The notes: generated from the letters alone by a model not told the origin. A stretch of 64,000 nt of DNA from Chloranthus sessilifolius (GCA_021018995.1 CM037593.1:13792088-13856087); one strand, 5' to 3'; positions 44,950 to 56,700 are shown, counted from the first letter of the stretch. A program made the numbers and translations.

Positions 44950-45891
44950 TGACACGGGACGGGAGTCCTAAAATGCGTGAATAATGATTTAATGCAATTT
45001 TGCCGAAATTAAATAAAGTAATTCAATCTTAATCTCAAAATTATCACGATACCTTCGGGTTTTGAGAATTCAGATAGGTAGATCACGCGAGATCCGGTTA
45101 AGGTCCAATCTGATGGCAAGTCCCGTTTGCTTTAAGGCGGGATCGGGACTAGAGATAGAACTCTAGCCTTTTCAGGCTTGGGCGTTCGTCATCTATCCGA
45201 TGTAGGTTCACTAGTTTTCACTAGGGTTATGGGATTGGGTAGATTTGATGGCTCAGATGAAAGCTAGGGTTTGGAATCAGTGAACAAAAGTAGATTAGGG
45301 TTTAGAAAAGCAACACAGAGATATAGAATAGTAAAGATAAGAAAATAAAAAACAAAGGATAAACGAAAAGATGTATGGGCTTCACTCCCTTGGCCTCACA
45401 CCAAACCCATCACGGGGAAGAAGAATCTCTTCCCACTAAGCAAAAGCTCATTCAATAATATTCAAAAACTAATTAAAGTGTGTTTACAAGCCTCTTTATA
45501 TAGGGAATAAAAAATAATTCAAATTAAAGAGTCCTAAAATAATAAAAGACTGAAAAAAAGTAAGTTTTCGCAAAAATAGAAGTTTCTGTCACGGGGCGGA
45601 ACGTCTCCACGAACGTCCGTATTGGGCCAACGAACGCCCGTTGCCTACGGACCCTCTGAGCCACGAACGTCCGTGACCATCACGGATGTCCATGCTCCAA
45701 AACAAGTGAGCACATGATTTCACGGACGTCTCAGTCCAAACGTCCTAAACGTCCGTCACTTGATGATGCTTTCAACCTCCTTTCTCCCTTGAAGTCGTAG
45801 TACTTGGGCTACCTGCCCTCTTCGTTTCTTTCGACGCCGGTAGAAGCGATGCGGTCCAAAACCGATGTCCACGTATTCGGCGTCCCCATCA
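44950..45891 (-). mobile_element. Solo LTR A inserted in the LINE, with CATCA duplication
   Basis: Starts TGACACGGGAC, ends GGCGTCCCCATCA. It is flanked by CATCA on both sides (44945-44949, 45892-45896). Removing it rejoins the LINE (TTTRKV to the following strand). The - strand TATA-like box CCTATATAAAGAGG is near 45502. The U3 side (45590-45760) carries five to six copies of a GGACGTCC-type palindrome. This LTR is the source of the tandem array. Confidence 0.8.
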
Positions 45892-48800
45892 CATCATTTA
45901 TTTTGTTTTGTAATGGGTTTCACCAAAATTGGTAGTGGATTTTGTGAATTGTTGGAATGCACGGCCTTTTGGTAAAAGAGGTCATCTACTCTGATGAATC
46001 CTCCCCTTTGCACTATTTTGGGATATATGAAGGGAAAGCAACAACTAGAATATTTTGGGGTTATTAGTCCAACATACAAATCATTGGAAGAATCAAGCTT
46101 CGCATCTCTTATTGCTTTTGCATTAGAAAGGAGTTCCAAGGTATAGAAGGACATAACTCTTGTGTAAATGGAGTGAGGTGCCCCATAGTAAAATACTAAA
46201 AGATAGAACTCTAGCCTTTTCAGGCTTGGGCGTTCGTCATCTATCCGATGTAGGTTCACTAGTTTTCACTAGGGTTATGGGATTGGGTTAAGGGATTGGG
46301 ATTCACGCGAGATCCGGTTAAGGTCCAATCTGATGGCAAGTCCCGTTTGCTTTAAGGCGGGATCGGGACTAGAGATAGAACTCTAGCCTTTTCAGTGCAT
46401 GCTCGATGTAGGTTCACTAGTTTTCACTAGGGTTATGGGATTGGGTAGATTTGATGGCTCAGATGAAAGCTAGGGTTTGGAATCAGTGAACAAAAGTAGA
46501 TTAGGGTTTAGAAAAGCAACACAGAGATATAGAATAGTAAAGATAAGAAAATAAAAAACAAAGGATAAACGAAAAGATGTATGGGCTTCACTCCCTTGGC
46601 CTCACACCAAACCCATCACGGGGAAGAAGAATCTCTTCCCACTAAGCAAAAGCTCATTCAATAATATTCAAAAACTAATTAAAGTGTGTTTACAAGCCTC
46701 TTTATATAGGGAATAAAAAATAATTCAAATTAAAGAGTCCTAAAATAATAAAAGACTGAAAAAAAGTAAGTTTTCGCAAAAATAGAAGTTTACATCACGG
46801 TGGAGCGTCTCCACGCAGACGTCCGTGTTAAGTCCTGCACGTCAGGTGCTCTGGACTCTCCGAGCCCTAACGTCCGTGACCATCACGGATGTCCATGCTC
46901 CAAAAACAGTGAGCACATGATTTCACGGACGTCCGTCCCGAGTCCACAAACGTCCGTCACTTGATGATGCTTTCAACCTCCTTTCTCCCTTGAAGCTGTA
47001 GTACTTGGGCTACTCGGGCTCCCTCTTCGTTTCTTTCGACGCCGGTAGAAGCGATGCGGTCCAAAACCGATGTCCACGTATTCGGCGTCCCCATCACATC
47101 ATTTATTTTGTTTTGTAATGGGTTTCACCAAAATTGGTAGTGGATTTTGTGAATTGTTGGAATGCACGGCCTTTTGGTAAAAGAGGTCATCTACTCTGAT
47201 GAATCCTCCCCTTTGCACTATTTTGGGATATATGAAGGGAAAGCAACAACTAGAATATTTTGGGGTTATTAGTCCAACATACAAATCATTGGAAGAATCA
47301 AGCGATCTCTTATTGCTTTTGCATTAGAAAGGAGTTCCAAGGTAGAAGGACATAACTCTTGTGTAAATGGAGTGAGGTGCCCCATAGTAAAATACTAAAA
47401 GATAGAACTCTAGCCTTTTCAGCTTGGGCGTTAAATCTCATCCGATGTAGGTTCACTAGTTTTCACTAGGGTTATGGGATTGAGTTGAGGATTGGGATTC
47501 ACGCGAGATCCGGTTAAGGTCCAATCGATGGCAAGTCCCGCTTGCTTTAAGGCGGATCGGGACTAGAGATAGAACTCTAGCCTTTTCAGGCTTGGGCGTT
47601 CGTCATCTATCCGATGTAGGTTCACTAGTTTTCACTAGGGGTATGGGATTGGGTAGATTTGATGGCTCAGATGAAAGCTAGGGTTTGGAATCAGTGAACA
47701 AAAGTAGATTAGGGTTTAGAAAAGCAACACGTAGATATAGAATAGTAAAGATAAGAAAATAAAAAACAAAGGATAAACGAAAAGATGTATGGGCTTCACT
47801 CCTTGGCCTCACAAACCCATCACGGGAAGAAGAATCTCTTCCCACTAAGCAAAAGCTCATTCAATAATATTCAAAACTAATTAAAGTGTGTTTACAAGCC
47901 TCTTTATATAGGGAATAAAAATAATTCAAATTAAAGAGTCCTAAAATAATAAAAATGACCCAAAAAGTAAGTTTTCGCAAAATAGAAGTTTACATCCAGG
48001 TGAGACGTCTCCACAGACGTCCGTGTTACGAGACTCCTGAGACGTCGTGCCTCGGATGTCCATGCTCCAAAAACAAAGGACATGATTTCACCGGACGTCC
48101 GTCCCGAGTCCACAAACGTCTGGTCACTTGATGATGCTTTCAACCTCCTTTCTCCCTTGAAGCTGTAGTACTTGGGCTACTCGGGCTCCCTCTTCGTTTC
48201 TTTCGACGCCGGTAGAAGCGATGCGGTCCAAAACCGATGTCCACGTATTCGGCGTCCCCATCACATCATTTATTTTGTTTTGTAATGGGTTTCACCAAAA
48301 TTGGTAGTGGATTTTGTGAATTGTTGGAATGCACGGCCTTTTGGTAAAAGAGGTCATCTACTCTGATGAATCCTCCCCTTTGCACTATTTTGGGATATAT
48401 GAAGGGAAAGCAACAACTAGAATATTTTGGGGTTATTAGTCCAACATACAAATCATTGGAAGAATCAAGCTTCGCATCTCTTATTGCTTTTGCATTAGAA
48501 AGGAGTTCCAAGGTATAGAAGGACATAACTCTTGTGTAAATGGAGTGAGGTGCCCCATAGTAAAATACTAAAAGATAGAACTCTAGCCTTTTCAGGCTTG
48601 GGCGTTCGTCATCTATCCGATGTAGGTTCACTAGTTTTCACTAGGGTTATGGGATTGGGTTAAGGGATTGGGATTCACGCGAGATCCGGTTAAGGTCCAA
48701 TCTGATGGCAAGTCCCGTTTGCTTTAAGGCGGGATCGGGACTAGAGATAGAACTCTAGCCTTTTCAGGCTTGGGCGTTCGTCATCTATCCGATGTAGGTT

Positions 48801-51800
48801 CACTAGTTTTCACTAGGGTTATGGGATTGGGTAGATTTGATGGCTCAGATGAAAGCTAGGGTTTGGAATCAGTGAACAAAAGTAGATTAGGGTTTAGAAA
48901 AGCAACACAGAGATATAGAATAGTAAAGATAAGAAAATAAAAAACAAAGGATAAACGAAAAGATGTATGGGCTTCACTCCTTGGCCTCACCAAACCCATC
49001 ACGGAAGAAGAATCTCTTCCCACTAAGCAAAAACTCATTCAATAATATTCAAAACTAATTAAAGTGTGTTTACAAGCCTCTTTATATAGGGAATAAAAAA
49101 TAATTCAAATTAAAGAGTCCTAAAATAATAAAAGACTGAAAAAAAGTAAGTTTTCGCAAAAATAGAAGTTTTACATCGGGCGGACGTCTCCACGGACGTC
49201 CGTCATTGGGGTCCTGGACGTCCATTGCCTCTGGACTCTCGAGCCTGAGACCATCACGGATGTCCATGCTCCAAAAAGTGAGCACATGATTTCACGGACG
49301 TCGTCGAGTCCACAAACGTCCGTCACTTGATGATGCTTTCAACCTCCTTTCTCCCTTGAAGTAGTACTTGGGCTACCTGCCCTCTTCGTTTCTTTCGACG
49401 CCTTGGAAGAAGCGATGCGGTCCACATCCGCTGTCCACGTATCCGGCGTCCCCATCACATCATTTATTTTGTTTTGTAATGGGTTTCACCAAAATTGGTA
49501 GTGGATTTTGTGAATTGTTGGAATGCACGGCCTTTTGGTAAAAGAGGTCATCTACTCTGATGAATCCTCCCCTTTGCACTATTTTGGGATATATGAAGGG
49601 AAAGCAACAACTAGAATATTTTGGGGTTATTAGTCCAACATACAAATCATTGGAAGAATCAAGCTTCGCATCTCTTATTGCTTTTGCATTAGAAAGGAGT
49701 TCCAAGGTATAGAAGGACATAACTCTTGTGTAAATGGAGTGAGGTGCCCCATAGTAAAATACTAAAAGATAGAACTCTAGCCTTTTCAGGCTTCTATCCA
49801 TCTATCCGATGTAGGTTCACTAGTTTTCACTAGGGTTATGGGATTGGGTTAAGGGATTGGGATTCACGCGAGATCCAAGTTAAGGTCCAATCGATGGCAA
49901 GTCCGCTTGCTTTAAGGCGGATCGGGACTAGATAGAACTCTAGCCTTTTCAGGCTTGGGCGTTCGTCATCTATCCGATGTAGGTTCACTAGTTTTCACTA
50001 GGGTTATGGGATTGGGTAGATTTGATGGCTCAGATGAAAGCTAGGGTTTGGAATCAGTGAACAAAAGTAGATTAGGGTTTAGAAAAGCAACACAGAGATA
50101 TAGAATAGTAAAGATAAGAAAATAAAAAACAAAGGATAAACGAAAAGATGTATGGGCTTCACTCCCTTGGCCTCACACCAAACCCATCACGGGGAAGAAG
50201 AATCTCTTCCCACTAAGCAAAAGCTCATTCAATAATATTCAAAAACTAATTAAAGTGTGTTTACAAGCCTCTTTATATAGGGAATAAAAAATAATTCAAA
50301 TTAAAGAGTCCTAAAATAATAAAAGACTGAAAAAAAGTAAGTTTTCGCAAAAATAGAAGTTTCTGTCACGGGGCGGAACGTCTCCACGGACGTCCGTATT
50401 GGGGTCACGGACGTCCGTTGCCTCACGGACTCTCCTACGGATGTCCATGCTCCAAAAATGAGCACATGATTTCACGGACGTCCGTCCCGAGTCCACAAAC
50501 GTCCGTCACTTGATGATGCTTTCAACCTCCTTTCTCCCTTGAAGCTGTAGTACTTGGGCTACTCGGGCTCCCTCTTCGTTTCTTTCGACGCCGGTAGAAG
50601 CGATGCGGTCCAAAACCGATGTCCACGTATTCGGCGTCCCCATCACATCATTTATTTTGTTTTGTAATGGGTTTCACCAAAATTGGTAGTGGATTTTGTG
50701 AATTGTTGGAATGCACGGCCTTTTGGTAAAAGAGGTCATCTACTCTGATGAATCCTCCCCTTTGCACTATTTTGGGATATATGAAGGGAAAGCAACAACT
50801 AGAATATTTTGGGGTTATTAGTCCAACATACAAATCATTGGAAGAATCAAGCTTCGCATCTCTTATTGCTTTTGCATTAGAAAGGAGTTCCAAGGTATAG
50901 AAGGACATAACTCTTGTGTAAATGGAGTGAGGTGCCCCATAGTAAAATACTAAAAGATAGAACTCTAGCCTTTTCAGGCGTTAAATCATCTATCCGATGT
51001 AGGTTCACTAGTTTTCACTAGGGTTATGGGATTGGGTTAAGGGATTGGGATTCACGCGAGATCCGGTTAAGGTCCAATCTGATGGCAAGTCCCGTTTGCT
51101 TTAAGGCGGGATCGGGACTAGAGATAGAACTCTAGCCTTTTCAGGCTTGGGCGTTCGTCATCTATCCGATGTAGGTTCACTAGTTTTCACTAGGGTTATG
51201 GGATTGGGTAGATTTGATGGCTCAGATGAAAGCTAGGGTTTGGAATCAGTGAACAAAAGTAGATTAGGGTTTAGAAAAGCAACACAGAGATATAGAATAG
51301 TAAAGATAAGAAAATAAAAAACAAAGGATAAACGAAAAGATGTATGGGCTTCACTCCCTTGGCCTCACACCAAACCCATCACGGGGAAGAAGAATCTCTT
51401 CCCACTAAGCAAAAGCTCATTCAATAATATTCAAAAACTAATTAAAGTGTGTTTACAAGCCTCTTTATATAGGGAATAAAAAATAATTCAAATTAAAGAG
51501 TCCTAAAATAATAAAAGACTGAAAAAAAGTAAGTTTTCGCAAAAATAGAAGTTTCTGTCACGGGGCGGAACGTCTCCACGGACGTCCGTATTGGGGTCAC
51601 GGACGTCCGTTGCCTACGGACTCTCTGAGCCACGAACGTCCGTGACCATCACGGATGTCCATGCTCCAAAAACAGTGAGCACATGATTTCACGGACGTCC
51701 GTCCCGAGTCCACAAACGTCCGTCACTTGATGATGCTTTCAACCTCCTTTCTCCCTTGAAGCTGTAGTACTTGGGCTACTCGGGCTCCCTCTTCGTTTCT

Positions 51801-53395
51801 TTCGACTTAGAGAAGCGATGCGGTCCAAAACCGATGTCCACGTATTCGGCGTCCCCATCACATCATTTATTTTGTTTTGTAATGGGTTTCACCAAAATTG
51901 GTAGTGGATTTTGTGAATTGTTGGAATGCACGGCCTTTTGGTAAAAGAGGTCATCTACTCTGATGAATCCTCCCCTTTGCACTATTTTGGGATATATGAA
52001 GGGAAAGCAACAACTAGAATATTTTGGGGTTATTAGTCCAACATACAAATCATTGGAAGAATCAAGCTTCGCATCTCTTATTGCTTTTGCATTAGAAAGG
52101 AGTTCCAAGGTATAGAAGGACATAACTCTTGTGTAAATGGAGTGAGGTGCCCCATAGTAAAATACTAAAAGATAGAACTCTAGCCTTTTCAGGCTTGGGC
52201 GTTCGTCATCTATCCGATGTAGGTTCACTAGTTTTCACTAGGGTTATGGGATTGGGTTAAGGGATTGGGATTCACGCGAGATCCGGTTAAGGTCCAATCT
52301 GATGGCAAGTCCCGTTTGCTTTAAGGCGGGATCGGGACTAGAGATAGAACTCTAGCCTTTTCAGGCTTGGGCGTTCGTCATCTATCCGATGTAGGTTCAC
52401 TAGTTTTCACTAGGGTTATGGGATTGGGTAGATTTGATGGCTCAGATGAAAGCTAGGGTTTGGAATCAGTGAACAAAAGTAGATTAGGGTTTAGAAAAGC
52501 AACACAGAGATATAGAATAGTAAAGATAAGAAAATAAAAAACAAAGGATAAACGAAAAGATGTATGGGCTTCACTCCCTTGGCCTCACACCAAACCCATC
52601 ACGGGGAAGAAGAATCTCTTCCCACTAAGCAAAAGCTCATTCAATAATATTCAAAAACTAATTAAAGTGTGTTTACAAGCCTCTTTATATAGGGAATAAA
52701 AAATAATTCAAATTAAAGAGTCCTAAAATAATAAAAGACTGAAAAAAAGTAAGTTTTCGCAAAAATAGAAGTTTCTGTCACGGGGCGGAACGTCTCCACG
52801 GACGTCCGTATTGGGGTCACGGACGTCCGTTGCCTACGGACTCTCTGAGCCACGAACGTCCGTGACCATCACGGATGTCCATGCTCCAAAAACAGTGAGC
52901 ACATGATTTCACGGACGTCCGTCCCGAGTCCACAAACGTCCGTCACTTGATGATGCTTTCAACCTCCTTTCTCCCTTGAAGCTGTAGTACTTGGGCTACT
53001 CGGGCTCCCTCTTCGTTTCTTTCGACGCCGGTAGAAGCGATGCGGTCCAAAACCGATGTCCACGTATTCGGCGTCCCCATCACATCATTTATTTTGTTTT
53101 GTAATGGGTTTCACCAAAATTGGTAGTGGATTTTGTGAATTGTTGGAATGCACGGCCTTTTGGTAAAAGAGGTCATCTACTCTGATGAATCCTCCCCTTT
53201 GCACTATTTTGGGATATATGAAGGGAAAGCAACAACTAGAATATTTTGGGGTTATTAGTCCAACATACAAATCATTGGAAGAATCAAGCTTCGCATCTCT
53301 TATTGCTTTTGCATTAGAAAGGAGTTCCAAGGTATAGAAGGACATAACTCTTGTGTAAATGGAGTGAGGTGCCCCATAGTAAAATACTAAAAGAT
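45153..53395. repeat. Tandem array of 7 units (LTR part plus LINE part), about 1.2 kb each
   Basis: Unit starts (agatagaactctagcc) are at 45153, 46201, 47400, 48573, 49767, 50955 and 52170; the last unit ends at 53395. Periods are 1048, 1199, 1173, 1194, 1188, 1215 and 1222 bp. Each unit is most of solo LTR A followed by about 305 bp of the LINE target. The junction joins LINE text (aaaatactaaaagat) to the LTR interior (agatagaactc), sharing AGAT. From unit 2 on, each unit also starts with about 170 bp of LTR repeated twice. The seventh unit runs on into unrearranged LINE. The 60- to 121-codon - strand frames repeated in the units are antisense to the LINE piece and are not genes. Confidence 0.9.
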
Positions 53396-53624
53396 AACTA
53401 AAAAACCATCAAGAGGATCTATTTAAAGTTCAATTTTGATGGCAATTCCATTGGAAAACCGGGTCCTTCTGGTATCGTGGGAGTAGTTAGAGATTGTGGT
53501 GGTGGTGTCAGGTTGGCCTTTGCAAGACATATTAGTGCCAGAGATTTTACAAAGACGGAGTTTAGAGTTCCTCTTGAATGCCTTCACTATCAGTGTAGGA
53601 AACTAATGTTCATACCCTTGTCAG
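53396..53624 (+). pseudogene. LINE RNase H domain
   Basis: Reads LKFNFDGNSIGKPGPSGIVG, VVRDCGGGVRLAFARHISAR and a TEFR-LECLHY segment, a LINE-encoded RNase H of the RVT_3 type. It continues from the LINE text in the last array unit and is cut at 53625 by a hAT-type element. Confidence 0.8.
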
Positions 53625-53930
53625 TAGGCTGTCAATGGTATTTTGGCTTCCCAATAAGAAAATCGCAAATGCTTGACCCCGACCCGTTGGTGCGCCCAAG
53701 CCAACCGAAAACCCTGACCCGAAAAACCCAACCCAATCCGATAAAAAACCCCCTATTTTTACACTTTTTCCATATAAAATATCATGTTGGGTCAACCCAA
53801 CCGGATCCGACAAGACTTCTTGGTTAACCCGACCCGATTTCTCATGCTCGACTGGACCCGATGGGTCAAGCTTATGTGTCCGAAAATATCGGGTTGGGTA
53901 TCGGGTCGACCCAACCCGTTGATAGCCTTA
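53625..53930. mobile_element. hAT-type MITE, TAGGCTGTCAATGG family (306 bp)
   Basis: The left end is TAGGCTGTCAATGG and the right end, inverted, TAAGGCTATCAACGGG. The body is rich in cccgacccg words. Flanks CTTGTCAG and CTTGTAAA match at 6 of 8 bases. Confidence 0.7.
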
Positions 53931-54305
53931 CTTGTAAATAGAAAGAAAAACTCTCCTCAGTCATTCCTGTTCCCATCTTAGCCGGTGCCTTCAGCTATCT
54001 TAACATGTATCCAAAAGCAACTTATGCAGAACTGTATAAGAATGTGCACTTAGATGTGGCCTATGCTATGTGATAAGAAATTTTCGAGCATGTGGACTTC
54101 ATCTCACTTTTACCTATACGTTCGGTTATGAGACTGTCAAACAGGAGGTACGAGGTCCTGTGTGTGGGTTCATGCCTCAAACCTGAGGTTTATGCCTTTC
54201 ACATGTCATTAGTGTTGTTTTATTTAAATTCCTTTTATGACTTATTGATAAGGGAAAAAGAGTGCCTTCTAGACTTGGTAGCATAATCGAATATGCATTA
54301 GCTGA
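53931..54305. other. Intronic stretch, possibly LINE tail
   Basis: No coding motif recognised. Position after the RNase H suggests LINE 3' untranslated sequence. Confidence 0.35.
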
Positions 54306-54561
54306 GTCAACGCTAGGGCTGTCAATGGGTCAGTTTGACTCGACCCCCCTGACCCAGATTATTTACGGGGCCAGGCACATAAACTTGAACCCCCGTCGGG
54401 TTGGGTGGGGCATGAGGCATCCGACCAGCCTTCAGGTAGGGTCGATTAAGGGGTCAGATTGGGCAAAAATCGGGTTGGGTTGGGTCAAACAAACCCGACC
54501 AAATACTTTATATATAAACTCATCGAAAATATGAGATTTTGCCAGATCGGGTGGGCATATA

Positions 54562-55538
54562 CAGTGGCAGACCCAGTTAAGGCCCACCATGGGCAGATTC
54601 CCACAGTGACTTGAAAAAAAAAACCAAACAGTGTGTTTAAAAGAAAAATAAAATAAAATAAAATTACGTTACCGATAAAACGATCTGACCGTTTGATAGG
54701 GGTACCATGATTTGAAGATCTATTGTGTGTAAGATTAGGACGTTTTACTAATAGATCTATTGTGTGGAAGAATTTATGGAGAGATTCCTCTCACAAGAGG
54801 CTCTGCTATTGTGTGTTTAAACACACTCAGGTAGGGTGTATAGGCTATAGTAAAATTAATTAAAAGTAGAATCTTATACAAAAGAAGGTTTGAACCTAGA
54901 ACCTATGGGTCACAAACCACTAATTCAACCACTAAAGTGGTTTAGTATGCTATGTACATAAATAAAAACTTTAATACATATATAATTTTTGAAAATAAAA
55001 ATAATGTCATGCATTCTAGAAAGGTTGGCGTTATTTGCACCCATTTTTCTTGTGAAAAACACACGCATTTCCACCATAAAAAATCGTTGACTGCCTTGAA
55101 TTAGACAATGCAGATCATTTTTGGTCCCAATCTTCCACACAATAGATCTTGAGATCATGGTGCACCTATCAAACGATCAAATCTCGATTCCATGTGGCAC
55201 ACATCCTTGGGACTGGCACTGGGGAGCTATTATGAAATTTTTTTTGTTAATATAAATAGGCCCCATTTCTTTTTTTTGTTAATATAATTATATAAATAGG
55301 CCCCAATTCGGAATCTCGACATAGGTCAACAAAGCCTTAGGACCGGAGCTGGACACTTCTTTTATTTTGAATATTCAAGTAAGCACTTGAGTTAATAATA
55401 TTTAGCTGCCAATGATTTTAATGAGACATGTCATTTTGTAAGCGAATTCAAAATATGTTTTATATATTTATATTTTTTTATTTTAAATATTAATTAATGT
55501 TATGCCCCCCATAGAAGAAAATCCTGGGTCCACCACTG
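54562..55538. mobile_element. Nested hAT-type element with CAGTGGCAGACC/CAGTGGTGGACC ends
   Basis: The left end is CAGTGGCAGACCCAG and the right end, inverted, CAGTGGTGGACCCAGG. It is flanked by GGCATATA on both sides (54554-54561, 55539-55546). It is related to the element at 38146. It holds FB1 pieces at about 54670-54800 and 55027-55215. Confidence 0.85.
55027..55215. mobile_element. FB1 foldback MITE, left arm
   Basis: A terminus-like GGCGTTATTTGCACCC, then TCGTTGACTGCCTTGAATTA, TCCCAATCTTCCACACAATA and GATTCCATGTGGCACACATC. The right arm is missing. Confidence 0.65.
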
Positions 55539-55680
55539 GGCATATACCCTTGACTTGTCCTGTTGGATCAGGTGAACCATCGGGTCCCGGTCGGGATTGG
55601 TCGGGCAGATGCCATTTTCCTGTTGGGCACCCAAAATTTTGGCCCAGCCTGACGCAACTTGTTGACAGCCTAGTCAACGC

Positions 55681-56112
55681 ATGCTTGCCAGGTTTTGTGT
55701 TTGGGATAAGTTTTTTGTATGCTTTTGAACAGTTTCACCAAAAATGGAGTTAAGCCAATATGTTAAGTATATTGCCACTCTCGCAACTAACAAGAAACAT
55801 AACACTATTTTGGTGAACGTATTATATCTCTTCTTATTAAAAAATTAAATAAATGCCATGAAGATTGGTTTTTTACCCATCGTGGTAAGCATGGCCATAG
55901 AAACCTTCCAAGTAGAACTAGTTGTTCATGTTTTCTCAATATGAGTCATCATATATCAGTATCCTTCTTGAGTTTATATATCTCATACATTATGAGAAAT
56001 TTTTTTAACAACGTGCCCTTTTTGTAATTCAATCTTTGTTCTTCCACTTGATCAATGTATTGTCGTTTATTAGACCTTTTCATTCAATTTTATATTTTTA
56101 TGATGATTTCAG
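55681..56112. other. 3' end of MFP1 intron 1
   Basis: Mostly AT-rich sequence ending in a T-rich tract and TTTCAG. No further elements recognised. Confidence 0.5.
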
Positions 56113-56189
56113 AGAAACAAGTGTCAGAGGAACAAGGCCTTGATAAACCGGAATATAGTTCATTCCAAGAGCAGAACTTAACCACAGAG
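56113..56189 (+). CDS. MFP1: MFP1-like protein, exon 2
   Basis: A 77-bp exon encoding the rest of codon 88 and 25 further residues (EKQVSEEQGLDKPEYSSFQE and on to LTTE). This hydrophilic stretch lies between the two hydrophobic segments. The acceptor is TGATTTCAG and the donor GAG/GTTTGA; it enters phase 1 and leaves phase 0. It is too short for an ORF search and is placed by frame and family alignment. Confidence 0.75.
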
Positions 56190-56268
56190 GTTTGAACAAA
56201 TTACCAGACTTTAATGCTTTTTAAACTTATTTCATAGAAGTCGTTAAAAAGAATAGTTTTCATGACAG

Positions 56269-56400
56269 CAAGCACGTCAACAAGAAGCACCGGAAAATTC
56301 ATTTGTGCGTCTTCTGAATGAGCTTGGAATAATCGGGACGGGCGTTCTTGGTGCACTCTTTGCACAGCAACGGAAGGACAATACAGCTATGGAATCAACA
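56269..56400 (+). CDS. MFP1: MFP1-like protein, exon 3 (second hydrophobic segment)
   Basis: Encodes 44 residues. NSFVRLLNELGIIGTGVLGA plus LFAQQRK is the conserved membrane-associated segment of MFP1 that anchors the protein at thylakoids. The acceptor is CATGACAG before CAAGCACG. The best donor is at 56401 (ACA/GTAGAC), which gives AMEST joined to IRTKLIEKE in exon 4. A second donor nine bases on (TTT/GTACAC) would add three residues. Confidence 0.75.
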
Positions 56401-56545
56401 GTAGACTTTGTACACCATCTTTCTACCTTAAACAACTAGACTATTTTATTTGAATTCATTGTGATATGATTGTCGATACTTGTCAGCATGTGCCACATGC
56501 CTGTTAACGCCCCTTCTTTTTATAAGTAACTGGTGTGGGTGAGAG

Positions 56546-56619
56546 TCGGGCTGTCAATGGGCTGGGTTGAGTCTGGCCCATATTGGGTAACGGGCAAACC
56601 TGATCGGTTGACAGCCGTA
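56546..56619. mobile_element. Tiny hAT-type MITE relic in MFP1 intron 3
   Basis: The left end is TCGGGCTGTCAATGGGC and the right end, inverted, TACGGCTGTCAACCG. It is only 74 bp. Flanks GGTGAGAG and GATGAGGG match at 6 of 8 bases. Internally deleted member of the GGGCTGTCAATGG family. Confidence 0.6.
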
Positions 56620-56700
56620 GATGAGGGGCATCTATTACCATGTCATCATTATTATAAAGAATTGTTTAATAAAAGTGGCATTGCATTATATGATCTTCAT

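Larger units (their letters stand above)
54314..55672. mobile_element. hAT-type element, TAGGGCTGTCAATGG family, split by a second element
   Basis: The left end is TAGGGCTGTCAATGGGTCAG and the right end, inverted, TAGGCTGTCAACAAGTTGCG. It is flanked by GTCAACGC on both sides (54306-54313, 55673-55680). Without the nested element it is about 380 bp. Confidence 0.85.
16547..56112 (+). other. MFP1 intron 1, 39,566 bp
   Basis: Begins GTCAGT after AAAG and ends TTTTATGATGATTTCAG. Phase 1 on both sides gives Gly/Glu codons across the join (G+AG). The interior holds an exon 1 duplicate, Copia, Gypsy-type, LINE, hAT and foldback elements and a 7-unit tandem array, but no other recognisable intact host gene. 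Confidence 0.75.

Noticed and set aside
45590..53000. Regularly spaced palindromic GGACGTCC repeats as a possible CRISPR array
   Set aside because: Plant nuclear DNA. Repeats are uneven, lie inside LTR copies, and the spacing reflects the 1.2-kb array unit.
45894..53345. A 121-codon - strand frame (MNLHRIDDERPSLKRLEFYL and on) repeated in the array, looking like a tandem gene family
   Set aside because: It is antisense to the LINE segment joined to the LTR. The + strand reads as LINE text that continues into RNase H at 53411, so the repeated frame follows from the array, not from coding selection.
53477..53827. 116-codon + strand frame as a host gene
   Set aside because: Its first part is LINE RNase H and its second part the TAGGCTGTCAATGG hAT element.
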